DNA of 64,000 nucleotides from Ancylomarina sp. DW003. GTDB taxonomy: Bacteria > Bacteroidota > Bacteroidia > Bacteroidales > Marinifilaceae. The position numbers were made by a program, and so were the translations under genes. Location of the stretch: contig NZ_JAKJSD010000008.1 in the NCBI RefSeq assembly GCF_029029505.1, forward strand, positions 1-64,000, read 5' to 3'. A model generated the notes under the pieces. The model was not told the DNA's origin and searched no databases. It saw nothing but the letters and a program-made list of their open reading frames with translations. Below are positions 55,279 through 63,474 of this stretch, piece by piece. Each line of letters opens with the position of its first letter. Positions within the stretch are counted from its first letter, which is position 1.

Positions 55279-56241
55279 ATGAGTAAAATACCCGTTACGG
55301 TCATAACAGGCTTTTTAGGCGCTGGTAAAACCAGTCTTTTGAATCAGTTAATAAAGAAAAATCAGGAAAAGAAATTCGTTGTTATCGAGAATGAGTTTGG
55401 CGAAGAAAACATCGATTCAGAACTCGTTGCTGATATTGGTAATGAAGATATATTTGAACTGACTAATGGTTGTATATGCTGCAATTTAAATACAGAACTC
55501 TTCGTGGTACTTGAAAACTTGATCAAAAACAATCATGATTTCAATCATCTACTTATTGAGACAACCGGTATTGCTGATCCTGGAAATATTTTAGCTTCAT
55601 TTATCTCTGATCCTGGAATAAAAGCCAGGTTTGAACTAGATTCTGTTATTTGTTTGATAGATGCAGCGAACGCTAAAAATGATCTTAAAAATGAAGACGT
55701 TCTCAATAAACAAATTGCTATTTCGGATACGCTTATTCTCAACAAAACAGATTTATCAAATCCGGAAGCTTTAGAAGCACTAATTATTGAGCTCCAGGAA
55801 ATAAATCCAAGTGCCAACATCCATAAAGCAATACAATCTGATATCGAAGCCCAATTACTGGATGTATACGCCTACAACCCTAAAGATATTTACCAATATC
55901 TATTTTCGATGGATGGCGTAAATGAGAAGGATAACAAGCATGATCATAATATCCAGAACTATTGCTTTAAAAGTAATTCAGCTTTTAACCAGATGAAAAT
56001 TGGAGGTTGGCTTGATGCTTTTTTACAATTTAATTCCGATACAATTTATAGAATTAAAGGCATTTTAAACATTGCAGGCGTAGAGAATCGTATCCTCCTG
56101 CAATCTGTTCATACACAAATACAGGCAACTGTCGGCCGTCAGTGGGAAAAAGATGAAGTTCCGGAAACCAGATTGGTCTTTATTGGAAAAAACCTAAATA
56201 CAGAAGTTATAGAAAAGAACCTTTTGGAACTTTGCGACTAA
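55279..56241 (+). CDS. CobW/ZNG1-family GTP-binding metallochaperone
   Basis: 320 aa. Walker A GFLGAGKTS at residues 12-20, metal motif NGCICCNL (CxCC), ETTGIADPG, and NKTDLSN as the guanine motif (G4). The C-terminal CobW_C domain contains RIKGILNI and RLVFIGKNL. G3E GTPases deliver zinc or other metals to client enzymes. A His-rich tract, common in zinc types, is reduced to EKDNKHDHN. Client unknown; the adjacent nitroreductase is not known to need zinc. Confidence 0.9.
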   Translation: MSKIPVTVITGFLGAGKTSLLNQLIKKNQEKKFVVIENEFGEENIDSELVADIGNEDIFELTNGCICCNLNTELFVVLENLIKNNHDFNHLLIETTGIADPGNILASFISDPGIKARFELDSVICLIDAANAKNDLKNEDVLNKQIAISDTLILNKTDLSNPEALEALIIELQEINPSANIHKAIQSDIEAQLLDVYAYNPKDIYQYLFSMDGVNEKDNKHDHNIQNYCFKSNSAFNQMKIGGWLDAFLQFNSDTIYRIKGILNIAGVENRILLQSVHTQIQATVGRQWEKDEVPETRLVFIGKNLNTEVIEKNLLELCD

Positions 56242-56245
56242 AAAA

Positions 56246-56277
56246 AATCCTAATACCAGATTAATGGTATTGGGATT
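56246..56277. terminator. bidirectional terminator, CobW / histidine kinase genes
   Basis: Thirteen-pair stem (56246-56258 against 56265-56277, one G-T pair) with a 6-nt loop, preceded by an A-run, between convergent genes. Confidence 0.85.
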
Positions 56278-56288
56278 CTCTATAACAA

Positions 56289-58197
56289 TTAATTGCTAGT
56301 GCTATATACATCGGCACTAATTAGAGATGCCGGATTTAAATCCATATATGGCAAGGTAAAATAAAAACACGATCCTTCCTTTTCCACAGATTCTACCCAA
56401 ACTTTTCCTCCCATAGATTTTACAAAAGCTCTTGTAATAGATAAGCCAAGTCCTAAACCACCATACTGACGAATATCTGATTCCTGAACTTGTCTGAAAT
56501 TCTCAAAAATTACAGAAAATAAATCCTTTGAAATACCTATTCCCGTATCTCTCACATAAAACTCAATATAATCAGCCTTCTTATAATAGCCAATCTCAAT
56601 TCTACCATCATGAGTAAACTTAATAGCATTATCCATCAACTTTCTGAATATTTTTAACAAATACTGCTTGTCTGCGTACACTGTTTTTACAACTGTACTT
56701 GGAAACAGCATCAACTTCAAGTTCTTTTCTTCAGCCAATACCTTATACTCTTTTTCAATTTTAGACAGTAGTTCGGTAATGTTTACCGCCTCCATTCTAA
56801 TATCGCTATGCCCGGATTGAACTTTAGCAATATCCACAATCTCATTTACAACATTCAATAGTTGATTCGAATTTTCAAAAATGATCTCAATATATCTAGT
56901 TCTATCCTCATCACTCACATCGGGAGAGGCTAAAAATTCTGAAAAACCCAGAATTCCATTCATTGGAGTTCTAATTTCATGCGATATATTACTTAAAAAA
57001 GCGTTTTTCAACTCATCTACTTTTTTAGCATCTTTTTGTGCTTGAATCAGCTCCCTTTTTAATGAATTTTCTTTTTTCGAATAATAGATAAGAAAAAATA
57101 AAAGACCTAAAATGAAGAAACTTCCTGATAATAACAGATACAATGATTTCCTACTTAAATGAACCGAAAAGTTTGGTTTGTTAATAATAGTCCAATCGTT
57201 AGGGAACGATAGTTGGCAATAAATTAGCTTCTTTTAATTCATTATAATCCAAATAGCATTGATTTGGACTCTCTTCCAAAACCGCGATATTTTCTATGGA
57301 CTCGCCCTTAAAAATTCGATCTGCAATTTTCAAAGCCTCCTGAGTTTGTCTGTAGTGATTAATTAAATTACCCCCTACAACTCCCTGTCCCATTCCATGT
57401 TCCCACAAATGATAAACAGGTATATCTGTATTTTTCTTGATATAGCTTAAGCCCTCAAAAAATGGTTTATACTTGAATTCTTTATCTCTGTATTGCGATA
57501 ATAACAACAAAGCTTTATTACCCTTCAATTTCTGTAAGTTCTTTCCAAATTCAGAGAAACTTAGCTCTGATAAATTCAGTGTATGAACATCTATTGCTGC
57601 AGACAAATCTTTAAGACCTAAAACGCGTTTTAAATCCGTTTTTCCCGATATTGTGTTATCACTAACAATAAAAACTTCATCTAGTTTTGAGTTTAAAGTT
57701 TTAGCCAGTTTTATTGTCTCTTTTATGGAGATATCCTCAACTACTCCCGTACAATTCAAATTTAAATTTTGTTCCTTCGCCAATTCTAAATTATTGATTC
57801 CCCAAAAGACAATTGGCTTTGCTTTGAACAAGTCATTCTGATATTTCAAGACATATTCTAAAGCATAATCATCAGCTACCAGAAATAAGTCATAAGCTTT
57901 TCTCTTAGACAGTTTATAGCTCAAAAAATCGTGAAATTGTTTGATGTAAGTTTCATCAACGAACTCTTTACTATTCATAAACTCGACATCAATATGATAA
58001 TGGGTTGAGTCAACAAATTCATTTATCGCTTTCGATGCGTGTATGTAAGTTGGAAAATTACTATTATATGAATGAATTAAACAAATCCGTTTTCGTTTTG
58101 TTTCTCTCAGTTTCTGGCTTTCTGCCTGAACAGGAAACAATAATAAGAGTAAAAAAAGACAACAATAAGAAAAACACAAGCCCTTCTTTTTGTTCAT
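56289..58197 (-). pseudogene. sensor histidine kinase with periplasmic ABC-type binding domain, split by a frameshift
   Basis: Two adjoining frames read as one protein. The first (58197 to 57199, 332 aa from ATG) has a signal peptide and an ABC_sub_bind-type domain (ICLIHSYNSNFPTYIHAS, YDLFLVADDYALEY, KPIVFWGINN, HLWEHGMGQGVVGG) and stops right after LLPTIVP. In the next frame the sequence continues as NDWTIINKPNFSVHLSRK, then a transmembrane helix (LLLSGSFFILGLLFFLIYY), HisKA (LSNISHEIRTPMNGILGF) and HATPase (DNAIKFTHDG, DTGIGIS, GGLGLGLSI). The kinase frame has no ATG of its own, only TTG. Removing one base at the CCC complementary to 57202-57204 restores one frame, and total length then divides by three. 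A true mutation, phase variation or a sequencing error are all possible. Confidence 0.85.
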
Positions 58198-58546
58198 AAT
58201 TAGGTTTTTATATGACATCTTTTTACTTGGGGTTAAGCATAGGTTATTTAAATACGAAGTCCAATTTAATCAATAGCTTCACATTTTCCAAACATTTGAC
58301 GAAAATACACTTTATATCCATAAACATATTTTTTTATCCTGTCAACCATAACAATATATAGATTTACATATCTATTTAATCAAACATATTGCAAGAGCAT
58401 AATTCTATTTAAATAACAACTCTGATCATCTTCTTAGTCATGTCATTTTTCTTTGAAAGATTAAAAATAAAGCTCAAGAACCCTTTAAATAGAGACATAC
58501 AAAACTGAAAGCAATGATTAACAAACCAATAAGTCCGAAAAAAAAC
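58198..58546. other. divergent intergenic region, sensor kinase / metallophosphoesterase
   Basis: About 350 bp, AT-rich, non-coding. It should carry the kinase promoter; no complete minus-strand consensus was found. Confidence 0.4.
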
Positions 58547-58554
58547 TATCTTTG
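58547..58554 (+). promoter_or_regulatory. putative -7 promoter element of the metallophosphoesterase gene
   Basis: TATCTTTG, exact TAnnTTTG match, 28 bp before the start codon at 58583. No clear -33 box. Confidence 0.5.
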
Positions 58555-58582
58555 ATCCAATAATTTTGAGATACAATCGACT

Positions 58583-59848
58583 ATGAGAGCCAGTGCCTTT
58601 TTAATTATACCACTTTTAATTTTCATGTTAATAGTGGACCTATACACCTACCGGGGCATTAAACCGCTTGTAAACAAAATTCAGAATTCATTCTTCAGAA
58701 AGGCTTTCAAACTACTTTATTGGTCGATTTCATTATTCATGTTTGCTGCCTTTGTTCTCTTTTTTTTAAGAATAGAACATGTGCAAAAAGCTGAAACATA
58801 TGTTTACACAAGTTATTTAGTAGGTGCATTTGCCCTATTCTATATACCTAAGTTTGTTCTGATTCTTTTCGTATTACTTAAAGATGTGCAGAAAGCCGGA
58901 AGTTGGCTCCTTAGAGCGCTTTCAATTGTGAAGAAGGAAAATAAGTTTGAATCAAAATCGAAGAGAAAAATGGAGCGTTCCGAATTTTTATATCAAATGG
59001 GTTTAATGCTTGCAGCTATACCCTTCGCCTCTATTCTTTATGGTGTAACAAAAGGTAAATTTAAGTTCCGCATCATGCAGGAAAGCTTAAGTTTTCCAAA
59101 CCTGCCAAAGGCCTTTCAGGGGTTTAGGATTGTTCAGATATCTGACATGCATCTGGGAAGTTTTAATAAGAATTACGAAAAAATAGAAAAAGCAATTGAA
59201 TTAATTAACGAGCAAGAACCTGATATTATTCTTTTTACTGGTGACCTGGTAAATAATTTTGCTGAGGAGACCGAAGGCTGGGCACCGGTTTTGAATAAGA
59301 TGAATGCCAGAATGGGGAAATTTTCCATATTGGGGAATCACGATTACGGTGATTATTCCCATTGGCCATCAGCTGAAGCCAAAGCAACGAACCTAAAAGG
59401 GATTAAGGATTTTCACAAGGAAGCAGGCTTTAAATTGCTTTTAAACGAAACCGAACGACTTAAAATTGATGGTGATGAAATCGCTTTAATTGGTGTTGAG
59501 AATTGGGGTAAACCACCTTTCCCTCAACATGGCGATTTAGATTTAGCAATGAAGGATAATGAGAAGCTACCATTCAAATTATTAATGAGTCACGATCCCT
59601 CACATTGGGATGAAAAAGTTCTGGACACCGATATCGATCTTACATTTGCCGGTCATACACATGGTATGCAATTCGGTATTGAACGTGCCGGCATCAAATG
59701 GAGCCCTGTGCAATACAAATACCCGCGTTGGGGAGGTTTATACAATAAGGGGAAGCAATTTCTATATGTAAATCGTGGCTTTGGTTATATTGGTTTCCCG
59801 GGAAGAATTGGTATGCCACCTGAGATTACACTTATCGAACTTAACTAA
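58583..59848 (+). CDS. membrane-anchored metallophosphoesterase
   Basis: 421 aa. Four hydrophobic segments in the first 165 residues, then a calcineurin-like domain: QISDMHLGSF, LFTGDLVNNF, ILGNHDYGD, MSHDPSHW, FAGHTHGMQF carry all metal-ligand motifs. It ends with GFPGRIGMPPEITLIEL, typical of YkuE/YaeI-like enzymes that act on UDP-diacylglucosamine-like lipids or related phosphoesters. Substrate unknown. Monocistronic, followed by repeat-rich DNA. Confidence 0.9.
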   Translation: MRASAFLIIPLLIFMLIVDLYTYRGIKPLVNKIQNSFFRKAFKLLYWSISLFMFAAFVLFFLRIEHVQKAETYVYTSYLVGAFALFYIPKFVLILFVLLKDVQKAGSWLLRALSIVKKENKFESKSKRKMERSEFLYQMGLMLAAIPFASILYGVTKGKFKFRIMQESLSFPNLPKAFQGFRIVQISDMHLGSFNKNYEKIEKAIELINEQEPDIILFTGDLVNNFAEETEGWAPVLNKMNARMGKFSILGNHDYGDYSHWPSAEAKATNLKGIKDFHKEAGFKLLLNETERLKIDGDEIALIGVENWGKPPFPQHGDLDLAMKDNEKLPFKLLMSHDPSHWDEKVLDTDIDLTFAGHTHGMQFGIERAGIKWSPVQYKYPRWGGLYNKGKQFLYVNRGFGYIGFPGRIGMPPEITLIELN

Positions 59849-60026
59849 TAGGAAAGGTTAAAGGAGAAAGTTTAAGGCATACAAGTGCATTAAAATAATT
59901 CTGAACCTAACTGGAAATCATTTTCCCATCGATACAATTCACATTTTTCCATTTCGACTCCTCCCCGATAGATATCAGGACAATGAACGAAATGAACTCT
60001 TCACTCTTTCACGCCTCGACTTTTAC
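59849..60026. repeat. degenerate repeat-rich intergenic tract
   Basis: Begins with GGAAAGGTTAAAGGAGAAAG and ends next to the GACCTTTA array. Low-complexity purine or pyrimidine words like those at 38356-38468. No coding frame. Confidence 0.4.
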
Positions 60027-60066
60027 GACCTTTAGACCTTTAGACCTTTAGACCTTTAGACCTTTA
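60027..60066. repeat. tandem octanucleotide GACCTTTA, five copies
   Basis: Five perfect head-to-tail GACCTTTA units at 60027-60034, 60035-60042, 60043-60050, 60051-60058 and 60059-60066. The last unit supplies the stop codon (TAA, complement of 60064-60066) of the minus-strand phosphatase gene. Confidence 0.95.
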
Positions 60067-61248
60067 AATAAAACTCAGATTCACATCCTTAAGAAACTTT
60101 TCTTCGAGCAAACGAACAACTCGTTTCACAACCGTACGTCTAATCTCTAGCTCAACAGGCAGATTAGGGTCCTGATGTGCAAAGTTGATACGCGTTCCGT
60201 TAATAATAGAGATCTGGTCGCTTTGTAAGAAGTAATGAACAATCTGATCGGCAGGTCCGTCTCCCAATTGGTAATTATTATCGTAGTCTTCTAAAATACG
60301 AGCAACTTTTCCAATCGTTAAAATCCCTTCGGTTACCAAATTAATCCCTTCCATATGTGCAATTGGAGGTAATTCAGGATCGCTAATAGTCATTCCCGGA
60401 GCAAACTTTAAGCCCAATTCTCTCGACACGATTTCAGCTGTAGATCCTCCGCAGATAATTTTCTTTCCCTTAAAGTGATAGATTCTCATTGCCAGTTCAG
60501 AGTCTTTTTCCATTTCGAATGGAGGCCCCGTACACAATAACAACTTACGAGGTTCTCTAAAATAGATTACACCTGCACTGGTGTCATCTTTAGGTTCATC
60601 CTGATCGTTTCTCGAAGCACGCTTCACAATCTTTTTCCCTAATGCATTGGACGATATATAGGGTGTTGATTTAATCAATTGCGTCACAAATTCGACGACA
60701 TTATCCAGCTCCCAACCAAAAGGGTAAGCTTGCGAGCCCATACCTGATTGCATAATACCGTCAGACCAAAAAAGAATACGATCTTCCTTTCGTGCCGTAA
60801 ACTGACAAGTTCTTAAAATCTTTCCTTTGTTCTCTTCACTATCTAATTCAATCGTTTCCCAGCCCGGATCGAATGGTGTTGCACCACGCATCACGACACA
60901 ATCGGGATTATCAAACTCCATAATCCTTGTTGTACCATCGTATTCAATATCAACAATCGTAAAAGTGGAATAACTCACACGCCTCACACTACAAACAGGC
61001 AATGTGTTCATAATAATCTCAGCAATGGTCTTAAAATCCTTATGCTCCATGGTAAAATTCATAGCCATAGATGCCGTTAGTGTGGCCAGAACATTTGCCT
61101 TTACACCACTGCCCATACCATCGCTCAAAATTACAATCGTACGGTTTTCTTCTTTTATACGTCGGGATAAAAAAACATCTCCACAAATCATATCACCATG
61201 GTGAAACAATTGCGGACAGTCTATATCTAAATGAAATTTTTCCTCCAT
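60064..61248 (-). CDS. SpoIIE/PP2C-type phosphatase with a conserved extra C-terminal domain
   Basis: 394 aa. PP2C-like residues: Gly23-Asp24 (MICGDVF), Asp43-Gly44 (LSDGMGSGVKA), Asp163-Gly164 (FWSDGIMQ) and Asp221-Asp222 (KDDTSAGV), so the metal-dependent Ser/Thr phosphatase site is intact. After residue 235 comes a domain of about 160 residues (LLLCTGPPFEMEKD, KIICGGSTAEIVSRELG, ISDPELPPI, VTEGILTIGKVARIL, HQDPNLPVELEIRRTVVK) that I cannot assign. The same domain is present in the paralogue at 63475. It lies 5 bp after the hydrogenase-like sensor and is probably its output, acting on an anti-sigma-factor antagonist or a similar phosphoprotein. Confidence 0.85.
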   Translation of the reverse strand: MEEKFHLDIDCPQLFHHGDMICGDVFLSRRIKEENRTIVILSDGMGSGVKANVLATLTASMAMNFTMEHKDFKTIAEIIMNTLPVCSVRRVSYSTFTIVDIEYDGTTRIMEFDNPDCVVMRGATPFDPGWETIELDSEENKGKILRTCQFTARKEDRILFWSDGIMQSGMGSQAYPFGWELDNVVEFVTQLIKSTPYISSNALGKKIVKRASRNDQDEPKDDTSAGVIYFREPRKLLLCTGPPFEMEKDSELAMRIYHFKGKKIICGGSTAEIVSRELGLKFAPGMTISDPELPPIAHMEGINLVTEGILTIGKVARILEDYDNNYQLGDGPADQIVHYFLQSDQISIINGTRINFAHQDPNLPVELEIRRTVVKRVVRLLEEKFLKDVNLSFI

Positions 61249-61253
61249 AGGGA

Positions 61254-63092
61254 CTACTCTTCAGTGGTGTGAGACTTAATAATTGAATTCAATATCTTCT
61301 CTGTTTTAGAGGCTGATTCACCCAACAAAAAGGCAATTTGCTGTACCGTTTGCAAGTTCTCTTTAATCACATCGCGAGCTCGGCCAATCACCTCTTCTTT
61401 TCTCACTTCGGGAGCATATAAATCTCGAATTATACCACCTACAACCTTATTTTTCTTAATCGTAAAGACAGAAACATTGAATAGTCGGCTACCAAAGTGA
61501 ACATCCTTCTTCAGAATATCTTCTCCATTCATCAGAACGGTTGAGAACAGACGATGGAAAGGCACAACCTTAGACAAATCGGCATCAACCAAACCTGGAA
61601 TAATTTCGTTCAACATTTGCGTTTCTTCACCCAGCAGGTTCACAAAACTATTGTTGGATTCTATAATTTTAAGGTCTTCATTTACGATAACCACACCAGT
61701 CGGTAACTTTTGTAGCATAGCCGAAATGGTTTCACTAGCCTCAACCGCCAATCGGTGTTCCTCTTTAGCTTGCGCCTCTGATTCCTTTAAGGCAACCTTA
61801 GTCTGGTTGAGTTTGTCGTTGGTTTCGCCCAATTTCTTGATATAGGCATTCATGTTTTTGATAGTCACCGAAGAGCATTGCTCAAACTTGGCTATTCCCT
61901 GAACCTTAGCTTCAGCAAATTTCTTACAGGTTTCGTAACCACAAGATCCGCAACCCAACTGTTCTTCAATCTTACCTTTACCCATTTCGTTCAAAACTTC
62001 CTGAACTTCTTCTTCTGTTGGAACAGGTAAACGTTGATCCTTTACAGCAAATTTTCGGGATAAATCGATATGCTTATAAGTATCTATTTCTTTCTGCCAC
62101 TCTTTCTCATCGAAAGTATTCAAGCGCTTACGCACATATTGCAAAACCTGCGAACGACGTGAAAACTTACGCCCACCTTTCGATGTTCCGGCTCCCATAA
62201 TACAGCCTTCACAATAGAACAAATCGAGATGTTGATTAAGCTCCTCACTTCTGTTAAACTCTTCGAGAGAGCGCAAGAAGTTGTTTCGTCCCTCGGTACT
62301 AATAATATTGCCTCGTAGCATGCTATTATCTATTTCAGCCGCCTGAAATAAACCATGACTCATTGGGAAAAGACCTCCAATTCGGGCAAAAGGTGGATCA
62401 AATTCTGAAAATTCGACTTTCTTTTCCCGTATATTATTCTCTTTAAAAAGCTTTCTTAATTCAAAAAAGCTCAAAACCGCCTGAATTGCCCCGTCACTCT
62501 TATTAAAAAATTTCACATCGTCCTTACTAGGTACGCAGGGCGAAAGCGAAACGATCTTAACATCTTGCCCGTACTTCTCGCGAACCACCTTTGCCATGGC
62601 AATAATTGGGTTCACTATAGGAGCTAAATTCTCTACCAAATCGGGATAGTAACGCTCCACATGGTTGACAAGTGCAGGACATTTGGTTGACAGGTAGTAT
62701 TTACCATGAAAATTATTGAAAAGCTCTTTATACTTAAAGGCAACCAAATCGGCTCCAAAAGCTGCTTCAACCACATAATCGAAACCCAATTCGCGAATCA
62801 TACCTACAAAGCGTCGATAATCATTAATGTCGTCGAATTCACCCGAAATACTCGGATCGCAAATCGCAACAACTTTTTCATCGCGTTTGAGCAATTCCTT
62901 AACGTAATCTTCTTCGTTGCGATACTCAATAGCATCTTGCGCACACATGGTCACACAATTGCCACAACCAATACAACGGTTGGCAATAATATGAGCATGA
63001 TTATCTTCTATTTTTATGGCTTTGGCCGGACAAACCCGGATACAGGTGTAGCTCAGGTTACATTTGTCCTTATTTACGGTAATCAGTTGCAT
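61254..63092 (-). CDS. sensory [FeFe]-hydrogenase-like protein with PAS domain
   Basis: 612 aa. Order: N-terminal ferredoxin region (Cys11, 17, 21 and Cys40, 43, 46, 50; residue 14, where a fourth Cys would stand, is Ser), hydrogenase H-cluster-type domain, a second FeS domain with Cys381, 384, 389 and 406 (CGSCGYETC), a coiled coil (about 415-450) and a PAS domain (about 455-570). Cluster-ligand Cys are at 138 (STKCPA), 186 (SLSPCVPSK), 294 and 297 (YCEGC). The canonical TSCCP proton-relay Cys is Lys137. This matches group C (HydS-type) putative H2 sensors, which have PAS outputs and PP2C phosphatase neighbours. Soluble; H2 or redox state is the likely signal. Confidence 0.85.
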   Translation of the reverse strand: MQLITVNKDKCNLSYTCIRVCPAKAIKIEDNHAHIIANRCIGCGNCVTMCAQDAIEYRNEEDYVKELLKRDEKVVAICDPSISGEFDDINDYRRFVGMIRELGFDYVVEAAFGADLVAFKYKELFNNFHGKYYLSTKCPALVNHVERYYPDLVENLAPIVNPIIAMAKVVREKYGQDVKIVSLSPCVPSKDDVKFFNKSDGAIQAVLSFFELRKLFKENNIREKKVEFSEFDPPFARIGGLFPMSHGLFQAAEIDNSMLRGNIISTEGRNNFLRSLEEFNRSEELNQHLDLFYCEGCIMGAGTSKGGRKFSRRSQVLQYVRKRLNTFDEKEWQKEIDTYKHIDLSRKFAVKDQRLPVPTEEEVQEVLNEMGKGKIEEQLGCGSCGYETCKKFAEAKVQGIAKFEQCSSVTIKNMNAYIKKLGETNDKLNQTKVALKESEAQAKEEHRLAVEASETISAMLQKLPTGVVIVNEDLKIIESNNSFVNLLGEETQMLNEIIPGLVDADLSKVVPFHRLFSTVLMNGEDILKKDVHFGSRLFNVSVFTIKKNKVVGGIIRDLYAPEVRKEEVIGRARDVIKENLQTVQQIAFLLGESASKTEKILNSIIKSHTTEE

Positions 63093-63140
63093 GGGGCTGC
63101 GATTTTAGGTTAAGGGCTGTGGTTTGTAAAGCCTGTTTTT

Positions 63141-63392
63141 CTAAGCTTTTTCGAAAACTTTGTTCAGTATGTCGATAGCGCCTTCGGAATCAACTTCCTG
63201 ATACAATTCTTCCTCTATTTTTAAAATTGGGCCTTTAGAACAGTTGCCTGTACAAAGTTCGCCATGAAAAAACACCAAGTCGTTTAGATTATTCTTATCA
63301 AAAAATTCCTTTACGGCTTGCAATGTTTTACCATTACCTCTTGAAAAACAAGAACTACCCAAACAAATGGTAACATCTTTTTTATCACTCAT
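63141..63392 (-). CDS. thioredoxin-like [2Fe-2S] ferredoxin (NuoE/HydC type)
   Basis: 83 aa. Cluster cysteines in CLGSSCFSRGN (Cx4C) and CTGNCSKGP (Cx3C), the spacing of NuoE-type thioredoxin-like ferredoxins. It lies 48 bp before the hydrogenase-like sensor and probably passes electrons to or from it. No diaphorase partner (NuoF/HydB) is in the window, so it is not part of a catalytic electron-bifurcating hydrogenase here. Confidence 0.88.
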   Translation of the reverse strand: MSDKKDVTICLGSSCFSRGNGKTLQAVKEFFDKNNLNDLVFFHGELCTGNCSKGPILKIEEELYQEVDSEGAIDILNKVFEKA

Positions 63393-63474
63393 TGTTTATT
63401 TGTTTTGTGTTTTGATTTTTATGTGGAGGTCCTTAGATTTCAAACTAATTTTTCCTCTAAAAGCCTACCAACTC

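Noticed and set aside
57143-57145. TTG start for a free-standing histidine kinase
   Set aside because: It lies inside the transmembrane helix, and the frame continues upstream into the end of the binding-domain gene; a frameshifted single gene explains the layout better.
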